Positions 1 through 9,669 of a stretch of DNA of 64,000 nt are shown piece by piece. The position numbers were made by a program, and so were the translations under genes. The DNA is taken from positions 1,612,001 through 1,676,000 of the forward strand of contig OY725505.1 in the NCBI GenBank assembly GCA_963281255.1. Direction: 5' to 3'. Under the pieces are notes generated by a model that had not been told where the DNA came from, made no database searches, and worked only from the letters and a program-made list of their open reading frames with translations. Position 1 is the stretch's first letter; each line of letters opens with the position of its first letter. This stretch comes from Aphrocallistes beatrix (taxonomy: Eukaryota; Porifera; Hexactinellida; Sceptrulophora; Aphrocallistidae).

Positions 1-1
1 C

Positions 2-178
2 AATGAAATTCCAAAAGCATCAACAGTATCAGCTGCAGGTTCCTTTGAATTTGAAGGTACTCCAATTGTAGAATCTCCAAAATTTTTGTTATATGTTGTT
101 TATTTATGCAAACCTAAGGAGACTTTCCCACGAATTATAGCATGTGATCATGTTGCGATATTATACACAATACGATAA
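2..178 (+). pseudogene. C-terminal remnant of a Harbinger-like protein
   Basis: An open frame of about 58 codons enters from the left edge and stops at a TAA at 176-178. Its second half reads PKETFPRIIACDHVAILYTI, which resembles the end of Harbinger transposases (a basic stretch, then I-I-x-A-C-x-V-L-H-N). The same stretch recurs at 5120-5215 in copy 2 in more decayed form. The first half (around GSFEFEGTPIVES) resembles the acidic linker of the companion Myb/SANT protein, so the frame may join pieces of both genes after an internal deletion. It does not resemble any part of DOCK, so I do not call it a host exon. Confidence 0.4.
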
Positions 179-214
179 ATTTTTAAATATTTTAAAATTT
201 TAATTGAAGTCTAA

Positions 215-703
215 TCATTACTACTATCAAAACTCGATTTATATATATAGTATATAACGTATATATGTAACGAATTGATTGAAGAAACTGCCGGGCGCAG
301 AAAGCTGATTTTTGGCATTTTGAGTCTTTTGGCAATAGCTCCACTAAGTTCTGGACTTAGACTAAAAGTGTCGACTCATCATAGAATTAAAACGCCATTG
401 TCACATTTTATAATTAGAAATTTCAGTTTTCGACTATAACTCAGCCATTTTAGGTGATAGAAGGCTGAAATTTCAATAAAATGTGTATATTAATATACCT
501 CACATATATTGCAACTGATCATCGAAAAATGATGACTCCTCACACTATTATGACGTCATCATTACGTATCAAAATTGTAAAATTGACAAATTTGGTGATC
601 TCCCATATAACTAAATAATGGTGACCACAGGCGCCCAAAGGGCGCCTCCTGCTGACACAAAGTGTCCGCCAGCCCCACAGCGCAAGCAATCGAAGCGCGC
701 TTG
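215..703 (+). mobile_element. Helitron-like non-autonomous unit A (both ends present)
   Basis: Starts TCATTACTACTATCAAAAC, a diverged version of the family start, and ends GCGCGCTTG. The flanking bases are A on the left and T on the right. Near the 3' end are two GC-rich hairpins: GGCGCCC-AAA-GGGCGCC at 630-646, and a GACAC-AAA-GTGTC stem just after it. One TGACGTCA site survives near 550. The related sequence in Harbinger copy 2 (about 5225-5255) lacks this unit and so serves as an empty site. Confidence 0.75.
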
Positions 704-866
704 TATTAATTAATCAAGGTAGATTAAATTTTCGGTAGAAGTTTGAACAACATATATGGAGATGGTTTGTGAAAAATCGAATCAATTACAATGTTAAAGA
801 CGCGAAGATCGAACTTAATACTTAAGCACTAAGATCGTTCTTACGTATGTTCTTAGCGAATACGCC

Positions 867-1219
867 TATATTTTCAAAGCCATTTAATTTCTTATTTTGA
901 AAACCTACACATTTATTAGAAAGATTTGAATTAAGTATACGATTACACATTATGTTGTTATTTATACTGATTGAATTTCATAAAATGATATCACTACGTG
1001 ACTGTATATTTCCATAATACCGCTTGTAAAACTACTTAATCGTTGTCTTATTGTATCAATTTCCTACATATAATATTTCTGCCTTAAAACAAACAAATGG
1101 ACATCCAACAATTATAGTTTAATATACAATTAATCTATCACGTCTCTTCAATGTCAATACTACACTTCCCTAGCAAAGGTTACGCTCCAAAAAAATTAAC
1201 GTACAAAAGTTATACTACA
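867..1219. other. No feature recognised
   Basis: AT-rich sequence between the Harbinger end and a pogo-type relic. I see no coding frame, repeat or RNA signature here. Confidence 0.5.
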
Positions 1220-1600
1220 TTAGACCTTCTAAGATCCGTGCCTCCGAGTTATGGGCACCTCCCTCAACGGGGCGGGCATCTTCCTGGTTGAAGGAGGTGC
1301 CCATAACTTGGAGTGGTGGATTGACTTTGCCCTGATTCCAAATTAATTCTGAATCCAATCTATCTGTCATAAAATTGCAATTGTTTAAAATGCTATATTT
1401 GATTCAACTTTATTTTAAATATATGCGAATACTTCTCTGTCATACAACTAAGATTTAATATGTTCTCAGAATAAACTATTCTTATTACGTATTCCATATA
1501 GCATTCATTCTAAACAATTTCAATTCTGACTTACAGACACCTCGTAGTTCTCAACCTCCTATCTACGTGCAGTACTAAGCGTTTAAATCAACCCATTATT
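1220..1600 (+). mobile_element. Relic of a pogo-type inverted-repeat element (family also at 28210 and 34487)
   Basis: The sequence around 1225-1320 carries the words CCTCCGAGTTATGGGCACC and GGAGGTGCCCATAACTTGG. They form an imperfect hairpin (arms 1248-1268 and 1287-1307). The same words and downstream sequence occur at 28215-28435, and in reverse at 34850-35260. The TA-flanked CAGT end is not preserved on either side. Confidence 0.45.
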
Positions 1601-1623
1601 GATATTTCTAATTTTATTATTAA

Positions 1624-1650
1624 ATATATATATATATATATATATATATA
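1624..1650. repeat. (TA)n microsatellite
   Basis: Uninterrupted TA dinucleotides next to the probable left end of a mariner-type element. Confidence 0.9.
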
Positions 1651-1726
1651 CAGGTTCACCAAAAAGTCACATTGCACTTTTTTAAAATACTAGTTTTTAC
1701 CCAGTTTTTACCCATGCATTTATATA

Positions 1727-2201
1727 CAGTGGAACCTCCGTAATCCGACACCTCTGTAATCCGACATTTCACTAAACCGACATTATTTCTGTTCACGGAT
1801 CGTTTTTCTATAGAAAACAACCTCTATAATCCGACACCTCGCTATTCCGGAATCCTACAATTTAAAGATTTTCCAGTAATGCCTATTCGACCTGTATAAT
1901 CCGACAATTTTTTCGTCTATCAAATAATGTCGGATTATAGGTTATTTTACCTCCATAATCCGACAAATTATTCGTCTATCAAAAAATGTCGGATTATGGA
2001 GGGGTTATTTACCTCTGATCAGACAAATTATTCATCTGTCAAATATTGTCGGATTGTGGAGGTTATTTTACCTCTATAATCCGACATTTTGCTGATTTTC
2101 CACAAATGTCGGATTATGGAGGTTATTCGATAATCCGACAATTTGCTAATCCGGCATTTTTTTCGTCTCCCATTGAACGTCGGATTATGGACGTTCCACT
2201 G
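1727..2201. mobile_element. pogo-type MITE with reiterated TAATCCGACA word
   Basis: Opens CAGTGGAACCTCCGTAATCC and closes with its reverse complement form (GTCGGATTATGG...CCACTG). It is flanked by TA on both sides (1725-1726 and 2202-2203). The interior repeats the word (T)ATAATCCGACA or its reverse complement more than ten times. About 475 bp, non-coding; the short open frames across it simply translate the repeats. Confidence 0.8.
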
Positions 2202-2248
2202 TATTATGTTTTTACACTCAAATTAAAGATAAATGAATACTCTACAAA

Positions 2249-3400
2249 TTAAACTAAAAACAAAAAAATAAAATCATTAATAACCTGGTTACAAAAGATG
2301 TTGAAAATGTTTTCCATTTTCGCTTTCACACATTTCACTCGTTTTTTCAGATTTCCAAAAACATCACTCAACTGGGCTTCGGTAATTTTGGAAATTTCAC
2401 GTTTAATCTTCGATTTCAAAGCTCTCAAATCAGTTGGTTTATCCTCGTATACACGTCCCTTTAACATTCCCCAAAGGAAAAAGTGTGGCGGAGTCAAGTC
2501 CGACTACAGGGGCCATTTGGGTTTGGATATCAGTCGGGTGTTAAACACTTCCTCCAGCATTTTATTTGTCAAATTCGCAGTATGACAGGTGGCCCCGTCT
2601 TGCTGGAACCATCCTGTGGCTTTCTCATCTGAAGTCAGCTTTTTAAAGAACGGTTTAAGCAATTTGTTTCGGTAAATGTCCCCATTGACGATTTCATTGA
2701 AGAAAAGAACAATAATCCTTTTTCTGGACATTGCAAACAGTAAATACTATCAATCTAACGACATTTAAATCAATCGGAATTCACCTGATAAATATCGAAT
2801 GGGGGAAATTATTAAGAAGATACTGATCCTCCTGAAAATTTGTTCATATCGATGATAATTTGTTAAACTTAATTGGGACGGACATAAGTAAAGAAATCAA
2901 TAATTTATTTTGTTTCGAAGAGTGAAACTTAAATTAGAATAAATTCTAACCTCTATTTGCACCGTCATTTGCTTATTGATTTTAGTACCTAGTACCTAAT
3001 TTAGCACAAACTCGTACTCTTTCTGCTTTCTGATGATCTGTCAAAATTTAAGAACCCAACGTGCAATAATCATGCTCATGCCTAATGATTCTGTTAGAAT
3101 CCTATGAATTATTGTATGTGAGATACCCAAATGTGTCTCTAACTGGTTAATCTTCTATCTTTATTGATCTTTTCTCAATATACTTAATATTAATGCCTCT
3201 GTTGGGATCTGAGGGTCTGCCACAGCTTCTACACAATCGTAGCCACCACTGAATTTGTCAATCCATCGACTAATCGTCATTTTCGATGGCATATTGTCCG
3301 CATATACGACTGATATTTCGTTGTAGATCTGGGTGCTTGTTTTCTGTTGTTTCCAAAGAAACCATATTGCGGCCCGCTTCCCAATTTCAAAATTATCCAT
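2249..3400 (-). pseudogene. Broken mariner-type transposase
   Basis: The protein starts at 3400 (MDNFEIGKRAAIWFLW...), with an N-terminal helix-turn-helix region ending near ISRWIDKFSGG. A second helix-turn-helix stretch (LETHLGISHTIIHRIL) follows at about 3150-3085. The catalytic part lies at 2731-2504, with WFQQDGATCHTA containing the second catalytic aspartate. A C-terminal tail with PPHFFLWG and GRVYEDKP runs to 2249. The order and overall span (about 1150 bp) fit a full-length gene of roughly 340 residues, but several frame changes and stops separate the pieces. It belongs to the Tc1/mariner superfamily and is inactive. Confidence 0.75.
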
Positions 3401-3420
3401 TGTTTCAAAAGTGATTATTT

Positions 3421-3774
3421 CAATTGTTTAATATAGTAGAATATTATGCAAACAAATGTAAATTGCTCTTATCTATACTTCATTTAAAGGCCTATTATTT
3501 GCTTCTATTAAATTGCAAATAAACCAATCACTTTAACAGAAATTTGGAAACGTTTTGGATAAACCTCAATGTTGATTATTTTAAATTCTATTTAAAATTT
3601 CCCTAACCTATAAGATATGATTTTTCTAAACTAGACTATTTTTGACTAATGCACGTGTTTACTTTTGAATATATTGTCAATATGAGCTTTAGGAATTTGC
3701 ATTGGTCCATAGTTATAGTTGTTCTTGTTTATGCATTATTATGGCGATGTTAACTTTAATCAATATAAGCTGCA
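3421..3774. other. No feature recognised
   Basis: AT-rich spacer between the mariner remnant and Harbinger copy 2. It could include the undetected right end of the mariner. Confidence 0.4.
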
Positions 3775-4555
3775 GCCGTATTCGCTAAGATCCTAAGCAC
3801 TAAGATCGATCTTAAGTCTTAAGATCGATCTTAAGACCAAACTTAGAGCTATTCACTAAGAATTAAGATCGAACTTAAGATCGAACTTAGAAATAACGTT
3901 AAGGTTAATATGATTTGAATATAGCATTATACTAATAAAATACAAAACTAGTAAAGTCTAATATTAGTAATGGTAAGTAGTCATTTATTATTGATCTAGT
4001 AAAAATATACTATATTTCTTCTTTTTGAGCAAAATTGAGGCAATTAATGTCAAAATATTTGGAACGTGAGGAAGATTGATTAACCCACTCCTGTAAGACA
4101 TAGCTTCTATCTATGTAGTTGTACCGCCTGAAATGCCTGGTGAGTCTCTTAGAATATATGTGGTCAAATATTTGTTTTGACTTGATTGAATTCTATTATG
4201 AAAATTCAATGTTTTATGTACTTGTATGTAATCTATAATTATTCTACACTAGTCACTATCAAAGGAAGAGCCATCAAAGAGCATAAGTTGAATCTCATGC
4301 ATTCATAATATTATATTAATTAAACAAAACATATAAACAACAAGTGTATTTGTATATTGTAACATGAAAACCTCTCTAAAACAAATATAAACCCTGGATA
4401 TAAGAAGTACAATAAATTGAACTCTATCGACGTTAAAATTTCTACGTCATTTGGTATTATGAAAATAAATGGTGTCATTAGTGGTTATGGTAAGTCCACG
4501 TCCTTTCGTGTATATAAATTGCTGCTGAGTACTTGCATTAATAATTCCGAAACAA

Positions 4556-4855
4556 ATGGACAAATCCCGCAAAGCAAATAGGACCAGAGAAGAAGAGTGC
4601 AGTATTATTAATAAAATTGGATCAGCAGGTGAGATTTTGAGAAGCTTAGGAAATTCTGCTGACAAAAACAAAAGGAGAAAGCAAATCTGGAGAGACATTG
4701 CAGCCAAACTCAACTCGGTACATGGCAATGGCAGGGCTGTAGAAGATATTAGGAATAAATGGACCAACCTAAAGCTAAACGCAAAGTCGAAAGTTGATGC
4801 AAGCTTTAGGGATGCCAGGAAGACTGGAGGGGTACGAACACTGCTGGACAGGTAG
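4556..4855 (+). CDS. Myb/SANT-like DNA-binding protein of a Harbinger element
   Basis: An open frame of 99 codons starting MDKSRKANRTREEECS. Residues 9-75 fit a Myb/SANT-like trihelix domain: a conserved tryptophan in KQIWRDIAAKLN, then VEDIRNKWTNLKLNAKSK, the usual ending of this fold in Harbinger accessory proteins. Such proteins help bring the transposase to DNA in the nucleus. Directly after the stop, the same frame continues as AADLLALQQEVLFQQMAV, a leucine/glutamine-rich helical tail ending at about 4974. The stop at 4853 therefore probably truncates a longer protein of about 140 residues, and a linker may also be deleted. It is a transposon gene and is probably non-functional. Confidence 0.6.
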   Translation: MDKSRKANRTREEECSIINKIGSAGEILRSLGNSADKNKRRKQIWRDIAAKLNSVHGNGRAVEDIRNKWTNLKLNAKSKVDASFRDARKTGGVRTLLDR

Positions 4856-5368
4856 AAGACGGCTGCAGACTTACTTGCATTACAGCAGGAAGTTTTGTTT
4901 CAACAGATGGCTGTATTTTCAGCACAGCTACAGTTGATAGAAGAACAGAGAGACTATTATAGTTTGAAACGTTAAAGACTGTTGGAAAAATCATTGTAAA
5001 TAGCAAAATAGGATCAAAGTGATTATTATCAGTCATGTGAATCAATATACTAATATATATAGCCTGTCTATAATTATGCATGTTAGAATGCGTGTAAAAT
5101 TATATATTTCAAAGAATTCATGTTTGTTTATTCATACAAACCCAAGAAGAATTTGCTCGAATTGCATGTGATACATGTTGCGATGTTACACACAATAAGA
5201 AAAATTTTTAAAAAATATTTAAATATTATTTGAAATCGAATATCAATCAAGATAGATTCAATGTTCGACAGGAGTAAGTTTGAACAACATTTATGGAGTA
5301 ATTAGTTAAAGTCGAATCAATTAAAATACTCAAGACACCTCCCTAGGTTGCTTAAAGTTCGGTCTTAT

Positions 5369-5877
5369 GGATACCGCACTCGAAAAAACAAATGATTTGA
5401 GTTACAGCATACGATGAAAGTAGAGCTATAGATGTTAAGCGTGGGCAGGTATCCCCGTCAAGAAACACTCGCACATTCCAAACCGTTTTTGAGATACAGT
5501 GTCTCAAAGTGGTTTTTTCGTTTTTCGCTAGCACATCTTAATGGTAGAAATCCGGCCACTCAAGGAATTGTTTAGGACATACCAAGGAATCAAATGCTTC
5601 CAAGATGTTAATAAGATGTTAAGAAGAATGTAAAATGAGTTATTAATAATGATCAAAAGCATTCACGGACATTTATTCGCTAACTAATTGGTAAATGAGT
5701 CACAAACCTCCAATAATTTTTCAATTTTTAGTAACGCTAAACTTTAGGGGGTTAACTTCAAAATAAATACCGTCCAACTAGCGCTATCAGATGGTAGACC
5801 GCTCAGTAATACAATAAAATTAGCGATAAAAAAGCCGGGTTTTTTTCGCCAGGCAAGGTTTTTCGAGGGCGGTATCC
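5369..5877 (-). mobile_element. TTAA-flanked inverted-repeat MITE (short copy)
   Basis: Begins GGATACCGCACTCGAAAAAA and ends with the reverse of GGATACCGCCCTCGAAAAA. It is followed by TTAA (5878-5881) and preceded by TTAT, probably a mutated TTAA. Its two halves match the two ends of the 1.9-kb element at 58910-60841 in reverse orientation, including the stretch around ACATCTTAATGGTA. Non-coding. TTAA targets are typical of piggyBac, but the ends do not look like known piggyBac ends. Confidence 0.7.
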
Positions 5878-5977
5878 TTAAGTTTGGTCTTAAGATCGAA
5901 CTTAAATCTTAGTGAAAACGATTTTCGAACTTATACTTATGCACCAAGATCGATCTTAAGTTCTTAGTGAATACGGC

Positions 5978-6448
5978 CGCTGGTATCGATAATATTGTGT
6001 AAAATGAAACATTTGAACAAGGAGGCCTTTTGACAGGACGGTCCGGTCATGAACGTCGAGAGCTGGAGGGGCTTAATGTCTTATCGCATTTCGGGCCCCG
6101 AGCCAGAGTGCATAAGGAACCCCTTAATTATAGTTGTATTAAGCATTTAGGCGGAAGGCTCTGGTTGGAATGGCAACGACCCTACCAATAATTTGTCAAT
6201 AATTAATTTCTAACCGATATATGACTTTGTAGAGTACGTAATGTCATCTAGTATCTGCGCTAAGGTCTGATATATTTGTTTTAATGGAATCAGTAATAGT
6301 AAATTTCTACTAAACGATCAATTGTTGGGTAATAGACACTCTATGAAATTTACCATACAAATAGTAGTTATAACAGTACGCTATTTAACGATCAAAGGCA
6401 TTTAATTTAGCAAAATCGTATTCTCTACATTCGAATACTCACTATATA
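5978..6448. other. No feature recognised
   Basis: Contains a GC-richer patch near 6025-6190 (around TTTCGGGCCCCGAGCCAG) that I cannot assign. No credible coding frame. Confidence 0.4.
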
Positions 6449-6663
6449 CAGTGGAAGCCCGCATAACGGTAACCTCAATAGCGGCCACTCCGATATTCCA
6501 GGCATTTTTTAAAGTCCTGTCGAGCTTTACATATAGCATTGATTTATTTCAGAATTACGGCCACCCTGCTATTCCGAATTCCGGTCATTTGTTTTAGAAC
6601 GAAACCATATTTTTAACCTCGGAATTTCGACCAATTACCTTAAACAATAGGGAATCATTATTA

Positions 6664-6689
6664 TCCTTACTATTAAAACTCGATTAATC

Positions 6690-6720
<31 letters not shown>

Positions 6721-7288
6721 GTTGCAGTGTAAATGCGAAACTGGTGTATTCGCGAATCCACCAGTTTCGCATTTACACTGCAACATATATATCTGTAACG
6801 AATTGATTGAAGAAACTGCCAGGCGTAGAAGGCTGATTTTTGGCATGTGGGAGTCGTTTGGCTATGGCTCCAGTAAGTTCTGAGCTCAGAGCAAAATGTT
6901 GACTCATCATGGAATTATGACGTCATTGTCACATTTTTAAAAGTTAAGCAACGCAGTTATTCGAGTATAACTCAGCCATTATAGGAGATAGAAGGCTGAA
7001 ACTTTAATAGTTTATATGTACACTAACATACCTAACATATGATGCAACTATCATCACAAAAAATGATGACTCATCACTTTGTTATGACGTCATCATTACG
7101 CATCAAAAATTTTAAAATTGACAAATTTGGTGATTTTTGGATTAATATTGATTATAACAGTAGGACAGACATATTTAGAGATGCTATCTCCCTTATAATA
7201 ACCAATGTGACCCAGGCGACCGAAGGAAGCCTCCGGTGGACACAAAGTGCCCGCCAACCCCGCAGCGCAAGCAAGCGAATCGCGCTTG
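6664..7288 (+). mobile_element. Helitron-like unit B (both ends present)
   Basis: Starts TCCTTACTATTAAAAC after an A and ends CGCGCTTG before a T. It contains (TA)n, two TGACGTCA sites (near 6926 and 7085), and the GC-rich hairpins at the 3' end. A 64-bp near-perfect palindrome (6721-6784) sits in its TA tract. It lies inside the pogo remnant. Confidence 0.8.
6721..6784. repeat. 64-bp near-perfect palindrome
   Basis: Left half GTTGCAGTGTAAATGCGAAA then CTGGTG; right half the exact reverse complement, closing TGCAAC. The centre ATTCGCGAAT is itself a palindrome. Only one base pair (6747 against 6758) is mismatched. TA repeats flank both sides, as if a tiny fold-back element had entered a TA site. 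Confidence 0.9.
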
Positions 7289-7394
7289 TACTATTAAAAC
7301 GAAAACAATTTCTTGACAATAATATAACAACACATTGTACAAGTAATTTATAAATATAAAGCATATTACTTTGTCAATAATTCATAAGATAACA

Positions 7395-7665
7395 ATGGTA
7401 TCAAGCAAACGCAATAAGTTGGCTCTCAAACAAAATGTCGAGCTAATTCAAAATTCATCGAATCAATCGCATCGGCAATTGGCAGAAAAATTTAATAGTG
7501 GAAGCAACCGCAGATATCCTCCATACGTAGTAAGCGTAAAAACAACTCATTTGATCTTACTATGATGTCTTCTCTTGAAGATAAAGTAATCGTAAAGGCA
7601 ATTTCCACACATTTTCAGTCATCAAGAGCAATCTAAATTAGATGCGTATTTTAGCAAGTAATTTT
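7395..7665 (+). pseudogene. pogo/Tigger transposase, internally deleted
   Basis: The start MVSSKRNKLALKQNVELIQN continues into SHRQLAEKFNSG. This is the centromere-protein-B-like helix-turn-helix that opens pogo/Tigger transposases. Within about 150 bp the sequence jumps to a typical C-terminal tail, HQEQSKLDAYFSK, just before a stop near 7665. The DDE catalytic core is absent, so the copy cannot encode an active enzyme. Confidence 0.65.
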
Positions 7666-7743
7666 GTAATATTTAGGGCTTTCAATAAGTTCCAGGAATG
7701 ACTCTGTATGAATGTAATAGAGATAAGCTATATCCATTTAATC

Positions 7744-8245
7744 TAGTGGTTCTCAACCGGGGGTGCACGCACCCCCTAGGGGTGCGAGGAAGATTCTGGG
7801 GGGTTAGAGAAAGTATTTCCACTTGATTAATATTTACTAATTAAAACAAATTTGTTCCATTTTGCCCACTCAATGAAGTGCATTGTTTAGCTTTAGCACA
7901 TTTTATTGTATTCTTTGAAGTGCTTTTTCAAAATCATATGGGCATTCCTAATTTCCGGGACCGGGATCCGTCCCGGAAATTAAGTATCTTAACCTGTCCC
8001 TTCCCGGAAATTAGGCATCTTAACCCGTCTTTTCCCGAAATTAGGTTCCTTTTCTGTCCCATCCCGGAGAGCAGGCATCTTGACTCGTCCCGTCCCGGAA
8101 ATTAGGCATGCCCAAATCATAATGTGTAAATCAATGGATTCTATTGAATAGGCGTAATGACGCTACCTTTATATTAAAAAGGGGCGCGAGATTTGATTTC
8201 GAAAGCTGAAGGGGTGTGGAAGTCTAAAAAGGTTAAGAAACACTG
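7744..8245. mobile_element. hAT-type MITE with perfect 8-bp target duplication
   Basis: Opens TAGTGGTTCTCAACCGGGGG and closes GGTTAAGAAACACTG, whose reverse complement is CAGTGTTTCTTAACC, the classic hAT end. It is flanked by ATTTAATC at 7736-7743 and again at 8246-8253. It holds a tandem repeat and no coding frame. Confidence 0.85.
7947..8110. repeat. Tandem repeat, unit ~31 bp, about five units
   Basis: Units are variants of CCCGGAAATTAGGCATCTTA followed by ACCCGTCCC. They lie inside the hAT-type MITE. An open frame across them is only a translation of the repeat. Confidence 0.8.
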
Positions 8246-8787
8246 ATTTAATCCATTGAAATCAATGGAGACTTACCTCCCAAGTTTTTGTTGTTACTCA
8301 ACTCTATTTATAGACCTTAGTTTTTCGCACTTGATGCTAATTCCCGTTTTACCATTGAAAATCAATGTATTTATGTTTTCATTTATAGATAGTTCTAACT
8401 AGTCATTTGAATCCATTGAGGCAAATTCGAATAGTGTCACTTCTTATGGGATTTAACCATTTTTCACACACTCAAAATGTGGCAAATAGAGGCCGTCATC
8501 TTAAAGAAATTGATATTGCTTCGCTAGGCAAAACGATAAGTCGCTGAAAATATCATTGTATAGGTTATTTTCTATGTAGAATTCATTGCGATAATTTATT
8601 TTGCTGTAGAATTGATGTTAACAGCGATATTGATGAACAAGACAGCAAAATCTATTTTTATTAAGTGCCCAAAACTGAAGTCTATATAGGGAGTTTGGTA
8701 ACCGCAAAATTTTGAAGTGCTGAACAAGCCTATATGCGAATCGGGAGGCAAGGCTTCAATGAGTTCAATGGATTAAATTGATATAGC

Positions 8788-9186
8788 CTACTAAGTTCTG
8801 AGCTCAGAGCAAAATGTCCGCTCATCATGGAATTATGACGTCATTGTCACCTTTTTTAGAATTAGAAATTTCAATTTTTCGACTATAACTCATTTTAGGT
8901 GATAGAAGCCTGAAATTTTGATAGATTGTGTATATTAAAATACCTCACATATGATGTAACTATCATCAAAAATAATGCCTCATCACTCTGTTATGACGTC
9001 ATCATTATACATCAAAATTTTTAAAATTGACAAATTTGGTGATTTTTCGTGCGATATCGATTATAATAGTAGGACAGAAGTATTTAGTGGTGCTATCTCC
9101 CTTATAATTAATCAATGTGACCCCAGGCGCCTCCGGCGGACACAAAGTGTCTTTAGCCGCGCACGCAAGCAAGTGAAGTGCGCTTG
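8788..9186 (+). mobile_element. Helitron-like unit C (5' truncated)
   Basis: Begins inside the consensus at CTAAGTTCTGAGCTCAGAG and continues through both CRE-like regions to the 3' end GTGCGCTTG before T. It abuts the right end of the inverted-repeat element. A further small fragment of the same family lies at about 9322-9389. Confidence 0.7.
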
Positions 9187-9669
9187 TAAACACAATATTC
9201 AGAAGTTATACTAAACATCTAATAATATTGGTGAATAATGATGATCTTATAATCAGAGATAAATTCCTTCTTTCGAAGGTGATTAATAATCATTTGACGA
9301 ATACTTTTAGATAAGCACTTTATAATAGTAAGACATAGTGCGTATTTAGCGATGTTATCTACCTTATAATCAATCAATGTGAACCTAGTACAATTCTTAC
9401 ATTCCTCCTACCTTTGAAACTTCTATTTAGGCAAACGAAACGTTTTGCTATTGAATGTAAAGATTTCAATTTGCTATCTTCTATATACCAGCGTTTTGCA
9501 AATACAATTCTCAAGAAAAGATTCAGTTATCTCAAATTTTCATTTAATAACATTTCCCATGCAGGATCCCTTTATTTAGGTGTGCACTAGTATTGCCAGA
9601 TGAGTTGTTTAGCATGTTCATGCCGCAAACCTTCAATTGTTTATGCCACCAAGTTCTTTCCATCTTATA
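9187..9669. other. Spacer; small Helitron-like scrap and an unrecognised open frame
   Basis: Apart from the Helitron-like scrap (9322-9389), an open stretch of roughly 65 codons near 9395-9590 (around KRFAIECKDFNLLSS) matches nothing I recognise. It has no convincing start or splice context. Confidence 0.3.

Larger units (their letters stand above)
1..866 (+). mobile_element. Harbinger-like DNA transposon, copy 1 (3' part; runs off the left edge)
   Basis: The right end (about 820-866) reads as alternating AAGATCG/TTCTTAG words closing with TTCTTAGCGAATACGCC. This matches the inverted ends of the complete copy at 3775-5977. Sequence at 60-185 and 704-800 is also homologous to 5110-5340 of that copy. 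A Helitron-like unit (215-703) is inserted in the middle. The left end lies outside the window. Superfamily assignment rests on the Myb/SANT-like gene in copy 2 and a transposase-tail-like peptide here; the expected 3-bp target duplication was not established. Confidence 0.6.
1651..3420 (-). mobile_element. Old mariner-type transposon with a nested pogo-type MITE
   Basis: The minus strand encodes fragments of a Tc1/mariner-superfamily transposase between 3400 and 2249. The left limit is a guess: CAGGTTCACCAAAAAGTCAC at 1651 sits directly after TA repeats and looks like a terminal repeat, but I could not find its partner beyond 3420. The stretch 1727-2201 is a separate inverted-repeat insertion. 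Confidence 0.5.
3775..5977 (+). mobile_element. Harbinger-like DNA transposon, copy 2 (both ends present, internally deleted)
   Basis: The left end GCCGTATTCGCTAAGATC at 3775 pairs with the right end CTTAGTGAATACGGC at 5963-5977. Behind each end are tandem words of the type AAGATCGATCTTAAG. The element carries a Myb/SANT-like gene at 4556 and a decayed transposase tail at 5120-5215. It lacks the catalytic transposase body, so it is an internal deletion. A TTAA-flanked MITE (5369-5877) is inserted just inside the right end. No clean 3-bp duplication could be read at the flanks. Confidence 0.65.
6449..7675 (+). mobile_element. pogo/Tigger-type transposon remnant, split by a Helitron-like unit
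   Basis: Starts after TA with CAGTGGAAGCCCGCATAACG, followed by repeated variants such as TTACGGCCACCCTGCTATTC. After the Helitron-like insertion (6664-7288), the sequence resumes and reaches the start of a pogo transposase at 7395. The transposase is internally deleted and the right inverted end is missing, so the right limit is approximate. This copy links the CAGT-opening MITEs of the window to a pogo transposase. Confidence 0.6.
7727..8787. mobile_element. Unclassified element with ~45-bp terminal inverted repeats
   Basis: The left end GCTATATCCATTTAATCC pairs with the reverse complement of the right end near 8770-8787 (GCTATATCAATTTAATCC). The match continues through ACCTCCC for about 45 bp once the hAT-like insertion at 7744-8245 is set aside. 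No coding frame is visible and I could not define a target duplication. Confidence 0.6.

Noticed and set aside
2-178. Possible upstream exon of the DOCK gene at the left edge
   Set aside because: No resemblance to DOCK; it is homologous to the second Harbinger copy at 5110-5220.
2046-2252. Open frame with repeated GGY peptides
   Set aside because: Translation of the reiterated TAATCCGACA words of a pogo-type MITE.
9395-9592. Unrecognised open stretch ending GSLYLGVH
   Set aside because: No start codon context, no known domain, partly overlapping a Helitron-like scrap; chance is likely in AT-rich DNA.
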